From a virus, in the IMG/VR virus record IMGVR_UViG_3300042147_000020, positions 1 through 64,000 of that record: a stretch of DNA of 64,000 nt; one strand, written 5' to 3'. Under the pieces are notes generated by a model that was given only the letters and a program-made list of their open reading frames with translations, was not told the DNA's origin and did no database searches. The number at the start of each line of letters is the position of its first letter. Within the stretch, counting starts at the first letter, position 1. This document shows, one piece after another, positions 33,922 through 43,728 of the stretch. The translations under genes were made by a program, and so were the position numbers.

Positions 33922-34491
33922 TTACACGAACTTACCGGCGAGCGCTCTGACGTCAATAGTGGCGTCAGCTTTGGACCGTTTGTCGCGCACTTCACCAAAC
34001 ATAATGTAAAGCGAAACTACGAGATCATTCAGACCACCAGGACGGGAAACCCAAGTCGACACTACGCTGCTGTCGGACGAACCAACTGCTTGCAGGAAGT
34101 CTTGAATGTCTTTGCTCGAGCCGCGATCACGATAATCGTTATTCGGAGAGTGGTTCTCCAGAAGCAGCGCTAACCAGTTCTGGACAGATACCCGGCGCCG
34201 ACCCGTTTGGATAAAGCGCAGTGTGTCGATCAGAAACTCATAGTTATATCCGTACAAAAACGGATTGTTCTTTTGAGTGTTGATAAACAACGGGAAATTG
34301 TTGAAGCAGTTCATTGCTACTTGCAGCACACGCTTCTGATAAGACCAACCGTTATGGTTGACCGTACGTTGCATCATCTGGTCGTAGAGAGCGGTGATGT
34401 CACCGCTACCTGTTACACGAATGATGTCGCTGCGTACTGATGGAGCAATGAATCCACGGGGATACAGATCACCGAAGACTCGATTAATCAT
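33922..34491 (-). CDS. Probable virion protein, 189 residues
   Basis: No domain recognised; mixed structure. The start overlaps the previous gene by eight bases and has a strong GGAGGAGG site, so it is co-translated with it. Structural role inferred from the cluster. Confidence 0.55.
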   Translation of the reverse strand: MINRVFGDLYPRGFIAPSVRSDIIRVTGSGDITALYDQMMQRTVNHNGWSYQKRVLQVAMNCFNNFPLFINTQKNNPFLYGYNYEFLIDTLRFIQTGRRRVSVQNWLALLLENHSPNNDYRDRGSSKDIQDFLQAVGSSDSSVVSTWVSRPGGLNDLVVSLYIMFGEVRDKRSKADATIDVRALAGKFV

Positions 34492-35380
34492 TGTAGCCCT
34501 CCTCCATCTCCGCGATCTTCTTGTTCAGCTTCTGGACACGACCCTCAGTGTAAGCGATCTCCTGCTCCAGCTTAGCGTCACCAGAGCCACCGTCTTTCAA
34601 AGCCAACAGACGGTATTCCAAAGCACGCTTCTCTTCGATAGCGGCCTTGTAGCGGTTTACCTGCCACTCTGCAATGGACATGCGGATGTAGTAGATAGGG
34701 TTCAGACGCACCGGGATGATGCCGAAGTGGAACGGATCGGTCTTGGTAGACCCGATAGTCGCTTCAACAGCAGGGATGTCGTCCGGAGCCACAACCATGT
34801 CTGGTACGGACTGGAACGAGCTTTGCATCTTGCGGGTGTCGATAGCCAGGATCGCCAAGCACTTGGCGTAGTTATCGCGGTTGTCCCAGATCCAACGCTC
34901 TTCAGCTTTGGACATGGCTTTCGGCAGACGGAAAGGACTGTTGTCGCTGTCCTGTTCTTCGCTGAGAGTCCACAGCAACACCCGACGAGCGTAGCGGCTA
35001 GAGAAGCTAGCGACTTCGAGGTACTGGAGAATGTTGGCCCGCAGGAACGAGATAGACGAACTACCCACGTCTTTGGCAAAAGCTTTGTCGATCAGCTTGC
35101 CCAAGACTTCGAGTTTCTCTTCCATGGTGTTCAGCACTTGCCAACTTACAGTCAGGTAGTTGCCGGACGCTTTCTCGATCGTAGCGATCTTGAGGAAGTT
35201 CTTGTCGTAGTTCAGAGCTTGTTGGCTCTTCAGCTTACCAACGCGATAGAACTCGGAAGCCTCACGCAGAGGAGGCAACGTGATCTCTTTGATCTCGTTA
35301 CGCACCACTTGGAGTTCCTCAGTCAGACGACCCTTCTCGAAAGTCGGCAACATGAGGGAGATGAATTTTTGCAACTTCAT
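34484..35380 (-). CDS. Probable virion protein with coiled-coil end, 298 residues
   Basis: Mostly helical; the last 70 residues (YKAAIEEKRALEYRLLAL ... AYTEGRVQKLNKKIAEME) form a probable coiled coil. Located between two structural candidates. No enzymatic motif. Confidence 0.6.
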   Translation of the reverse strand: MKLQKFISLMLPTFEKGRLTEELQVVRNEIKEITLPPLREASEFYRVGKLKSQQALNYDKNFLKIATIEKASGNYLTVSWQVLNTMEEKLEVLGKLIDKAFAKDVGSSSISFLRANILQYLEVASFSSRYARRVLLWTLSEEQDSDNSPFRLPKAMSKAEERWIWDNRDNYAKCLAILAIDTRKMQSSFQSVPDMVVAPDDIPAVEATIGSTKTDPFHFGIIPVRLNPIYYIRMSIAEWQVNRYKAAIEEKRALEYRLLALKDGGSGDAKLEQEIAYTEGRVQKLNKKIAEMEEGYND

Positions 35381-35395
35381 AGCGCACCCCTGGGG

Positions 35396-36574
35396 TTAGA
35401 TTGACGGGCTGTTGCCCAGTTGGTAGGCCTTGAGGATCTCGGCGACGTCTGGACCTTTGCCTTTGTTAGACACGGCCAGTTCTTTCACGCTGAGTTCGGT
35501 AGGGATGGCCAGGCTGCGGTGATAGAACGTGACGACTTCCCAATCAGGATCGACCACGGCCAGGATCATGCAGTAGGTTTCTTTGAAGATCTTCTCACGG
35601 GTGCGGAAGTCCTTCAGACGGCCACCGACGGTACGTTCCAGTTCTTTCGCGCTGGAGGCGGCCATGACGATGATGTTCGACGCGGTAGCAACCGATGGCT
35701 GACCCGAGAAGATGGCAGAGATGCTGTTGCCTTTACGACGTTCACGGATCTCGGCGTACAGACCGGTTGGGTCTTTGGCCAGAGTCTTCTTGTGGGAGTC
35801 GATCAGATCTTGGCACAGCAACAGGTCACGAACGAATTCGAGTTGCCCAGCACGCCATGCGTGGAAGCGTTCTTTGACAGAGATGTTCTTACTGCCAACG
35901 CTTAAGATATGAACCAGCTCCTTAGAGCCAATGCCGCTACAGATGAGGCGGACATTGATTGGGAAGGTTGCACGGCTGCCCTCGGACTCGATTTGTACTT
36001 CGAGCATTTTACCGACGGAGAGGTTAGTCAACTCACCCAACATCTTGACGGTATCACGACCCGGTGACATGCCAATGCCTGCGCCGAACGGAGCTTCCTT
36101 GTTCTCGGCATCACCGCCAGTTGCAGCACGGGCATAATCGAGAGCACTAGCACTTTCCAGGCTAGCGTTGAGGGCACCAAGACCATCAGGGCGACCAGGC
36201 ACCGGCAGACGGAAACGATAAGCTTCTACCGACTCCATACTTACGACTGTGGCCACACCGTTGCTGACGCCGTTAACGACGTTATCAGCTACATTTCGTT
36301 TTGGGTTGAGCTTGTCCAACAGCTTAACCACGTCCACACGACCAACGTTCACCGAGAGGGCGACCGCTTGCAGGTAGTAACCACTGAACAGCGAAGTCAG
36401 AGATTGCATCAGGTCACCGGCATACGGCAGACTGGTAATCTTCTCGTCCATCAGAACAATGGGTTCGACACGAGTCGGTTGGGTGTACTCGATCAACGAG
36501 CCGGACTTAGCAGCCCGAATCGTATCCGTCAGTTTGCTGGCCATATTAAGGCCAGTCACAATGTCATTCATCAT
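35396..36574 (-). CDS. Probable virion protein, 392 residues
   Basis: Globular, no signal peptide. Contains VVSMES near residue 120, a Ser-x-Glu site of the kind cut by phiKZ-type head proteases, which hints at a head or inner-body location. Its start is only 26 bases from a divergent + strand start, so both promoters must overlap coding sequence. GAGGG ribosome site. Confidence 0.6.
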   Translation of the reverse strand: MMNDIVTGLNMASKLTDTIRAAKSGSLIEYTQPTRVEPIVLMDEKITSLPYAGDLMQSLTSLFSGYYLQAVALSVNVGRVDVVKLLDKLNPKRNVADNVVNGVSNGVATVVSMESVEAYRFRLPVPGRPDGLGALNASLESASALDYARAATGGDAENKEAPFGAGIGMSPGRDTVKMLGELTNLSVGKMLEVQIESEGSRATFPINVRLICSGIGSKELVHILSVGSKNISVKERFHAWRAGQLEFVRDLLLCQDLIDSHKKTLAKDPTGLYAEIRERRKGNSISAIFSGQPSVATASNIIVMAASSAKELERTVGGRLKDFRTREKIFKETYCMILAVVDPDWEVVTFYHRSLAIPTELSVKELAVSNKGKGPDVAEILKAYQLGNSPSI

Positions 36575-36600
36575 TTCTGATAATCCCTCGAAGGTGACTT

Positions 36601-37722
36601 ATGGCTAAAACTATCAAAGACGTGTTAAGCGTCATTCAAAAATCAGGTGGGTTCGGAGCACTGGACCAAGCTGCCATCAACAACATGAAGGGCATCAACC
36701 ACCGAGGTTACGGAAGTCCGTTACCGGGCAACAAAGATAACTACGGTCTGACGTTCTTTACACGCCCTAACCTGAACTTGTCATACGATAATATCGCAAG
36801 TCGCCGTATTCTCACGCCTTTGCTCGACGGTGATGGCTTAGCGTCCAACACTTATCAGCGAGCAATTCGCATGACACTTGATCCGTATCTCGGAGACCCG
36901 GCGATGTACAAAACCGGTGACCCCAATCGGGCACTCAAGATGTTGACGACAGAGCTGATTGATCAGAAGAATGCGTTCATCCCTCTGTTGACAAACAACC
37001 TACTTTCGATCAGTGGTTGGCCAGACTTGCAGGTTGAAACATTCACCTCCACTCCAGGCAACTACCAAGAATCATGGGCAATGGTTGACAGTGGCTCACG
37101 CTTCTTCGAGTCGTACGAAATCCAAGCCAACTTCAGAAACATTGAAGGTGATCCGATCTCGGCGTTGTTCTCTACTTGGTTACACTATATGTCAGGGGTT
37201 TATGAGGGATCTATGGTTCCTTACCCGATCAATCTGGCTGAGCGACGCATTGATTACCAGACCCGGATCTACCGGCTCGTACTCGATACATCCCGTCGTT
37301 ACGTTCAAAAGATTGCGGCCTGTGGTGCAGCCTTCCCAGTGAACTCTCCGTTGGGCAACTCGTTCAACTATTCGATCGAAGGGCTCCCTTACAACCAAGA
37401 CAATGATCAGATCTCTATCCGCTTTAAAGCGTTGGGTGCTGACTACTTGGACCCGATCACCATTCAAGAGTTCAACGCTGTGGTGCAGATCTTCAACCCA
37501 CAGATGAAAGGGGATGACTCTGACCGTAGCAAGACGTATCGCAAAGCTTCGTACGAAGAACTCAAAGCCTACAACTACCAAGGCTATCCACGCATCGACC
37601 CTGAGTCACATGAACTCCAGTGGTGGATTGACAAGAACCAAGGCGACAAGACGGCTGTCGGCGTGAAGAATGCTATCTCAGGTATCGACTACTCCCAAAT
37701 GACCGCCCTACTGAAAGGCTAA
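36601..37722 (+). CDS. Probable virion (tail/baseplate) protein, 373 residues
   Basis: Beta-rich and rich in Tyr, Asn and Pro, without enzymatic motif. The stop is directly followed by the next start (TAAATG), linking it with the gp6-like protein. Preceded by AAGGTG. Confidence 0.55.
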   Translation: MAKTIKDVLSVIQKSGGFGALDQAAINNMKGINHRGYGSPLPGNKDNYGLTFFTRPNLNLSYDNIASRRILTPLLDGDGLASNTYQRAIRMTLDPYLGDPAMYKTGDPNRALKMLTTELIDQKNAFIPLLTNNLLSISGWPDLQVETFTSTPGNYQESWAMVDSGSRFFESYEIQANFRNIEGDPISALFSTWLHYMSGVYEGSMVPYPINLAERRIDYQTRIYRLVLDTSRRYVQKIAACGAAFPVNSPLGNSFNYSIEGLPYNQDNDQISIRFKALGADYLDPITIQEFNAVVQIFNPQMKGDDSDRSKTYRKASYEELKAYNYQGYPRIDPESHELQWWIDKNQGDKTAVGVKNAISGIDYSQMTALLKG

Positions 37723-40644
37723 ATGATGGCTACTACCTCAGTCACAGACTTGATGGCGCAGATTGACGCCGTCCGCTTCAACCCTTCGGCTATCCATCAG
37801 CTCTCGCTGAAGTTGCTGGAGGAAGTCCGTAATGGAGAACGAGTGGTAGTTGATCCGACTAACCCGTTCATGTTCCTCCTCGAAACCAGTGCTGTAAACG
37901 TGGCGGCTGCGATGGCTGCTAACGAAGCTAACACCCGGAAACAATACGGTGTGATGGCGCTGACTGAAGACGAGATCTACCACCACATGTCCGACAAGGA
38001 CTATTTGGATCGGTTCGCTAAACCGTCCCGTACTACTATTACGATTCTGGTGAGTCGTGAAGAGATTATGGCCCGTGCTGTAGCGACTGGTCAGGGTGGG
38101 ATGCGTAAGTTGGTGATTCCTCGACACAGTGAGTTTACTGTCGCAGGTTATCAGTTCACGATGCAATACCCGATTGAAATGCGGGTCATGGCAAACGGTG
38201 GCTTGCAGATCATCCATGACGTATCACGTCAGTCTCCTTTAATGAGCCTGCCGTCTAACGTGGTGGATTACTCGTTGGCGAACATTGATGGTACGATCTA
38301 CCTGATGATCAAGGCTCCGGTCTTGCAGATGAAGATCGACGTCAAGTATCCGAAGATGACTTCTGCTTCGGTATTCGATACCCGTTACGACTTCAACAAT
38401 AAGTATCACTTTGCTCGCGTTTATCAAGCGAGTGCAACCGGTGAATGGGTGGAGATGAAGACCACTCACTCAGACCAAGTCTTCGACCCCCTCACACCCA
38501 CTGCGGTACTGCGGGTGTACGACGGTAAGTTGCGGGTCAGTATCCCATTGATCTATCAGTCAGCAGGCTTGATTGACTCTGAGCTGCGTGTGGAGATCTA
38601 TTCCACCGTTGGTCCACTGAACCTGATCCTGAACAACTACGAACCCGGTGCGTACACCGCTCGTTGGGTCGATCTGGATGCTGATGACAGTGGTATGTAC
38701 TCTGCCCCTCTGGCTCAGTTGAACGCGATCTCTGTGTTCTCTGACTCGGTCGTAGCCGGTGGTGAAGAAGCCTTGTCGTTTGATGCCTTGCGTGAACGTG
38801 TTCTGATGAACAGCTTGGGGGCTCAACAGCTTCCAATCACCAACGCTCAAGCGACTTCGAAGTTGGCGAACTTGGGTTACAACCTGACTGTCAACTTGGA
38901 TACCGTGACCAACCGTCAGTTCTTGGCGACACGTATCCTGCCTCCGCCGACTGATGGTTCTGTGATCTCTGGCGTGGCTTCCACGATTGCTACGTATCAG
39001 GCCTCGTTCGACGACCTCAAGCAGCACCCTGACATCCGCAACAACGGGCAACGACTGACGATCACCCCTAAGGTACTCTTCGAGGGTAACAACGGTCTGT
39101 ATCACGTTGTACCGAAGCCTACGGTCGATGGACTACTGGCTCTGCGGGGTAGCGATGCCTTTATCTCCACGATTGAGGAATCGAAGTATCTGGCGTCACC
39201 ATTCTACTACGTGTGGGACATCAATGACGACCTGTTTGATTGCCGGATGTATCACCTCGACTCACCTGAGATCGAGTCCAAAGTGTTTGTTCAAGAGAAC
39301 GATACGACTGGACTCGTGGTAGCCACGGCGATGCAAGGCTTGGAGAAAACTGATGACGGCTACCGTCTGGTGATCAAGACCAAGTCGAGTGAAGAATGGA
39401 AAGCTTTGCGGGACGATCAAGTCTTCGTACAGCTCGCCTTCCAAGCTCAAGGGGAGAGCACTCGGGCGTATCTGAACGGTACACTGCTCGGTCGTGACGT
39501 GGACACTCAGGAACGGATCTACGAGTTCTTGATCAACACTAACTACGACGTGAGTGCGTCCGATGGTTTGATGATCACCAACTTCAACATCTTCGGTATC
39601 AATCAGAACTGCCCAATTGATCTGACGGCTACCTTCGACCTGATGTACTGCGTGACTGACTACTACTACCTCGACATGCGCAGTTCGGACATCGACAACA
39701 TTGTCGGTACGGCACTGCTCCCTGACGGTTTCGTGGGGATGATTCACGAGCAATTGAACATTCAATTGGGTCACACCCTGTCGACCTTCTGGATGAACAA
39801 CCGGTCAGTGGTCGGTACGGCTGAGTATCTGGTTCACCCGGTGGACGTCTACGCTACCTACGAGCAGAACGTTTACGAGCGTGATCCAATCACCAACACT
39901 ATTAAGGTGGAGATGGTTGAGGGGGCTGCGGTCTTTAACATCCTCCATAACGCTGGTGATTTCATTCTGGACGTGAATGGGGAGAAGACCTTCAAACACC
40001 GTAAAGATGAAGTGGTGTTGGACAACAACGGCAGTCCGGTGATTGCAAACCCTCGTGGAATGCTACGTCAGACGGATCTGTTCTTGATGGACGGCCTGTA
40101 CTACTTCGCTACTGACCCAGTGGCTCGTGCTTACGCCGCTTCTGTTCCGGACACGATCGTGGATTGGTTGGAGGAAGACATTGCTCCGATCGCTAAAGGA
40201 CTGTTGGAACAGTCTGAGTTGTTCTTCCACCCTCAGGTCACTTCCGGTAACACGAATGCCCTAGTGTTGGAAGGCTTCGAGGTCGAGATCGAAACCGAAC
40301 AAGCCCTGACTGTGAAGTACTACATGACGGACGCTGGCTACAAGAACGCCGAGCTACGCACCAGCTTGACGACCACTGCTATTGAAGTCATCAACAATGC
40401 CTTTGCCAACTCTTCTGTGGTGGTTAAAGACATTGCCAGTAAGATTCAGTTGGCTGCGGGTGATGACGTTATCACCGTGTCCGTACAGGGTCTGGGTGGC
40501 GGTGTTCCTGGCTACGACATTGTTACCCTCACGAATCAATCTGCACGACTGGGTGTCAAGAAGAAACTCTTGAACTTGGCCGATGGTTCGTACACCGTGG
40601 AAGACGATGTTGAAGTGTTGTTCCTGAAGCACCGCGAAAGCTGA
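37723..40644 (+). CDS. Baseplate wedge-like (gp6/J-type) protein, 973 residues
   Basis: The N-terminal 200 residues follow the pattern of T4 gp6-type baseplate J proteins: DPTNPFMFLLETSAVNVAA, an 'ALTEDEIYHHMSDKDYLDRFAKPS' region, and a strand with IPRHSEFTVAGYQFTMQYPIEM. The remainder is long and beta-rich. If right, it forms the wedge ring of the contractile tail baseplate. The match is by pattern, not alignment. Confidence 0.5.
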   Translation: MMATTSVTDLMAQIDAVRFNPSAIHQLSLKLLEEVRNGERVVVDPTNPFMFLLETSAVNVAAAMAANEANTRKQYGVMALTEDEIYHHMSDKDYLDRFAKPSRTTITILVSREEIMARAVATGQGGMRKLVIPRHSEFTVAGYQFTMQYPIEMRVMANGGLQIIHDVSRQSPLMSLPSNVVDYSLANIDGTIYLMIKAPVLQMKIDVKYPKMTSASVFDTRYDFNNKYHFARVYQASATGEWVEMKTTHSDQVFDPLTPTAVLRVYDGKLRVSIPLIYQSAGLIDSELRVEIYSTVGPLNLILNNYEPGAYTARWVDLDADDSGMYSAPLAQLNAISVFSDSVVAGGEEALSFDALRERVLMNSLGAQQLPITNAQATSKLANLGYNLTVNLDTVTNRQFLATRILPPPTDGSVISGVASTIATYQASFDDLKQHPDIRNNGQRLTITPKVLFEGNNGLYHVVPKPTVDGLLALRGSDAFISTIEESKYLASPFYYVWDINDDLFDCRMYHLDSPEIESKVFVQENDTTGLVVATAMQGLEKTDDGYRLVIKTKSSEEWKALRDDQVFVQLAFQAQGESTRAYLNGTLLGRDVDTQERIYEFLINTNYDVSASDGLMITNFNIFGINQNCPIDLTATFDLMYCVTDYYYLDMRSSDIDNIVGTALLPDGFVGMIHEQLNIQLGHTLSTFWMNNRSVVGTAEYLVHPVDVYATYEQNVYERDPITNTIKVEMVEGAAVFNILHNAGDFILDVNGEKTFKHRKDEVVLDNNGSPVIANPRGMLRQTDLFLMDGLYYFATDPVARAYAASVPDTIVDWLEEDIAPIAKGLLEQSELFFHPQVTSGNTNALVLEGFEVEIETEQALTVKYYMTDAGYKNAELRTSLTTTAIEVINNAFANSSVVVKDIASKIQLAAGDDVITVSVQGLGGGVPGYDIVTLTNQSARLGVKKKLLNLADGSYTVEDDVEVLFLKHRES

Positions 40645-40645
40645 C

Positions 40646-40685
40646 GGCATAGAGAGGCTCCCGCAAAGGAGCCTCTCTTTATGCC
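40646..40685. terminator. Bidirectional terminator between convergent genes
   Basis: GGCATAGAGAGGCTCC, six-base loop, GGAGCCTCTCTTTATGCC. The GGCATA and TATGCC ends pair and extend the stem. Confidence 0.85.
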
Positions 40686-40686
40686 C

Positions 40687-41907
40687 TTACTTCTTGTTCA
40701 GCTCACGCAGCTTGTTCTTAACGTCAGAGTCGCTAGAACTTACAATCGCTGCAACCATCGCCGAATTGGTAGTGCCTGCTGCACGGTTAGCCAATTCAAC
40801 AATCTTGTTACGCTGAGCAATGATGCGACCCGTCAGTCCGTAGAACATCCGAACCACATCCATCATCCGACGCATGGAAGTGATGCACTGGCGCAAGGCC
40901 TTGTCCACATCCACACCGACGTTCTTGTTGAAGGTCATCCCGTCCAAGCGTTTGATTTCCTTCTCGAGGGTTTCCAGATGCTTCTCTGGTTTAACCTTAC
41001 CGAGTGGACAGCTTTCCACCTTGAAGCCTGCGATGTCTTTCACGGTTTTGTCACCGTTGAAACCCGCATGTGCCGCTTGACCCATCTGACTGACGATATG
41101 ATCGTTGATCTCACGCATGTCAGCTTGGTAGTTCACCGGTGACGAGGTTACTCGAAGGATCGGAATGAACAGGCTACGGATCGCAGGATCGTCATCGTGG
41201 ATTTCGATACTGTTGAGGGTCGTCATGACACGAGCAGCAGCCATGTGGTCGCCACCGTTGTCCTTACGACCTTCTTTCTCGATCAGACCAGCCATCAAGT
41301 GCATCTTTTTGATGATGTCCGCGAAGGTTTTATCAGCACCACCGATCGTGCGTGTGATCGCACCACCGTCCATGACGTCACGCAGAATTGGATTCCACAT
41401 GCCAGCCATTTCGGTGTAGATCGGTTCAACCCGCTCAGACTTGCGACGCTCGAAGTCAGACTTCATTTCCGAAGTCATCAAACGAGAGATCTGCTCGTTC
41501 TTCTTCACCGTCTCAGACAGTGTAGCGCCAGCCTTGATCGCGGAGTCAGTTGCTTTGTCCCCACCTTTAAAGATAGAGATCAACCAAGCGATGATCTTGG
41601 CGAACAGGGCCGTACACGCCACCACCGCAGCAGCAATCAGAGCAACAGCGCCGAGTTTAATCGACTCCATGGCAATCTGATAGTTGGTGTGCGTTGGGTT
41701 CTTGGTGAACGAGTTGAGCTTCACGTCAGCAGGCAGCAAGTGCATGGCTGGGCGAATCATCTTCTGCGAAACACCTTGAGCGGTTGTCATGTCGTTGATA
41801 ACCATCTCGATGTCGAGAGCTACCGATTCCAACGAGGCAATCTTCTCTTCTTCATCGAGCGTGTCTGGGGCCTCGGGGAACCCCTTAGAAGTATCTCCGA
41901 AAGTCAT
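40687..41907 (-). CDS. Probable head/inner-body membrane-associated protein, 406 residues
   Basis: One strong hydrophobic segment (about residues 86-112, LGAVALIAAAVVACTALF...) sits in a helical, Lys/Arg-rich chain. A Ser-Leu-Glu site (ASLES) near residue 27 follows an acidic leader, resembling the processing of the inner-body protein at 32.5 kb. Start four codons inside the frame is preferred for GGAG spacing. Confidence 0.55.
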   Translation of the reverse strand: MTFGDTSKGFPEAPDTLDEEEKIASLESVALDIEMVINDMTTAQGVSQKMIRPAMHLLPADVKLNSFTKNPTHTNYQIAMESIKLGAVALIAAAVVACTALFAKIIAWLISIFKGGDKATDSAIKAGATLSETVKKNEQISRLMTSEMKSDFERRKSERVEPIYTEMAGMWNPILRDVMDGGAITRTIGGADKTFADIIKKMHLMAGLIEKEGRKDNGGDHMAAARVMTTLNSIEIHDDDPAIRSLFIPILRVTSSPVNYQADMREINDHIVSQMGQAAHAGFNGDKTVKDIAGFKVESCPLGKVKPEKHLETLEKEIKRLDGMTFNKNVGVDVDKALRQCITSMRRMMDVVRMFYGLTGRIIAQRNKIVELANRAAGTTNSAMVAAIVSSSDSDVKNKLRELNKK

Positions 41908-41918
41908 GGCGAACTCCA

Positions 41919-42365
41919 TTAGAACACGCTGTTAGCTTTGAACGCTTCCACGAGGTCCTGGTTTTCGTACACGACACGATACTGCTGACCGAGCTGGCAA
42001 GACGCCGGGTCGGTGATCTCACCACACAGGACGAGGTTCTTCAGCAGGCTGGAGACCGCAGGGTGGGTCGATTCGTGAACCAGACGGTAACGGGCGATCC
42101 ACAGTTTGAAGATCAGCTCTTCAACCACGTCCATCTCGATCACGTGTTCTTCGTTGACGCAGTTCAGTGCTTTGCCGATGTTGGCACGCAGGGTGTTACG
42201 GTACCAGCTTTCTGGGGAGTCCAGACGGCTAGTAGGCAACGGCAACTGAGTAGCCAGAGCGTCAGCTACCATCAGGCTGGTAACTTTGCTACGGTCAGCA
42301 AACTGCACCTTACCCCAGTCCAGTTGGTTCTGGATGACGGTAGCGATGGGTTTAATGTCAAGCAT
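41919..42365 (-). CDS. Unknown protein, 148 residues
   Basis: Helical; no motif recognised. Its stop shares a base with an ATG of the next gene, and it starts 12 bases after the metallopeptidase-like gene. Likely same virion-associated unit. Confidence 0.6.
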   Translation of the reverse strand: MLDIKPIATVIQNQLDWGKVQFADRSKVTSLMVADALATQLPLPTSRLDSPESWYRNTLRANIGKALNCVNEEHVIEMDVVEELIFKLWIARYRLVHESTHPAVSSLLKNLVLCGEITDPASCQLGQQYRVVYENQDLVEAFKANSVF

Positions 42366-42377
42366 GGGTGGCCCCTA

Positions 42378-43643
42378 TTAAAATTTGAGGTTGGTGAGTT
42401 TTTCAGCGGTCACGAACAGTTGGTTGTTCACCATCTTCTCGAGTTCAACTTGGAACTGGAGTTGCTGGTACTGACGACGACCACCTGGCAGGACGGAGGT
42501 GTAGAACATCTCCATCAGAGTGCGCTTGTCGTCAATGTTCTTGAGCAAGGCGTCAATCGCTTCGATGTCGTCCACCCAGGCCTTACGTTGCGGGGCTGGG
42601 ACTGTCTGATCTTTGAGACCAGCAACCAACTCACGCTTCATACGGGACAGACGAGCACCCGGTTCATCGTAGAGCTTCATGGCTGGGTTGATCAGCAACA
42701 CGAGGAAGATCAGGCCGAAGGTTGGCAGGATCAGTGCGAAGAACAACAGAACACGAATGAGCGTTGCGAACAGGTGAACCGCTGTCGATTGATACGAAGG
42801 GCCACCACCGTAGTGACGATGGATGCGATCCAGACCAGTGGCGAGGTGACGACCAGCACCTTGACGAATGGCGTATTGATCCGCCAGTGCTTCAGTAGCA
42901 GTGATGTCGTACACAGCCGAACCAGTCGAGGACTTGGCTTGCAGGATAGCCTTACGCAACACAACAGTCTGGAATACTTCCTTACTGTTGCAACGAACCA
43001 AGGCCTCTGGGTCTTCGAGGTCGATCTCCAACGCTTTGCACGTTTCGTCCACGATCTGCGTACGTTTGATCAGGTCGTCAGACTTGAAGAACGCTTGGGT
43101 GGCTGCGTGTAAAATTACGTTGGTCGTTAAGGTATGACCGAGGAACTCGTAATAGGTGAACAGGTGACCAATCTCGTGGAGGAAGATCGCAGCACGTTCT
43201 TCGTCGGACATCAGCTTGGTATCAACCAGCCCTCTGTGGACGTAGACTTGATGCTCGATTTCCGAGAACACACCACCGACCTTACCGTGCTGGAGATCAA
43301 CCCAACCCTTAATAATGTCGCTACGTTTGGTCTTGATGAATTTCTTCACATCGGTATTGTCGATGTGGGGCTTCCACCAGTCGTAGATCAACGGATTGTT
43401 CTTATCCACCATCGGCGGAATGACGTAAGCGTTGATGTCGCTAGACTTGTCGAGGTTGAACTTGATCTTCAAACCGGTGTGTTGTTTGACGATTGCTTCA
43501 AACCCAACCCCGGCGACAGCCTTCGGATCAATGCTGGTGAGTCCTCGCAAACGTGCGAAAGCCAACACCAGATCCTTGAAGAACATCTCGTTTTGTACTT
43601 GAATGGCCTCTAGGCCAATGGATAGTCGTTTACTGGATAACAT
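42378..43643 (-). CDS. Membrane-anchored HExxH metallopeptidase-like protein
   Basis: 421 residues. HEIGH at 156-160 is a zinc peptidase motif, and E-ALA-D at 251-255 could supply the third ligand as in M48-type gluzincins. A hydrophobic segment (about 289-318) anchors it in a membrane, with a basic C-terminal domain after it. A Gly-Leu-Glu near the N-terminus resembles head-protease sites. Position among structural genes suggests a virion component. It could act during entry or assembly; peptidase activity is inferred. Confidence 0.7.
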   Translation of the reverse strand: MLSSKRLSIGLEAIQVQNEMFFKDLVLAFARLRGLTSIDPKAVAGVGFEAIVKQHTGLKIKFNLDKSSDINAYVIPPMVDKNNPLIYDWWKPHIDNTDVKKFIKTKRSDIIKGWVDLQHGKVGGVFSEIEHQVYVHRGLVDTKLMSDEERAAIFLHEIGHLFTYYEFLGHTLTTNVILHAATQAFFKSDDLIKRTQIVDETCKALEIDLEDPEALVRCNSKEVFQTVVLRKAILQAKSSTGSAVYDITATEALADQYAIRQGAGRHLATGLDRIHRHYGGGPSYQSTAVHLFATLIRVLLFFALILPTFGLIFLVLLINPAMKLYDEPGARLSRMKRELVAGLKDQTVPAPQRKAWVDDIEAIDALLKNIDDKRTLMEMFYTSVLPGGRRQYQQLQFQVELEKMVNNQLFVTAEKLTNLKF

Positions 43644-43728
43644 GTCAGCTCCATGGGCGGCGGTTGGGCTGTTAAAAAAGATGACTCATAATGATAGTAT
43701 GGGCTAAACCGGACTAAAGGAAATCACG
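43644..43728. promoter_or_regulatory. Divergent promoter region before DNA polymerase
   Basis: Eighty-five bases between divergent starts. It holds a six-A run and, rightward, CATAATGATAGTATGGG, which includes a TATG as in phiKZ non-virion polymerase promoters. No TATATTAC core. Confidence 0.4.
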
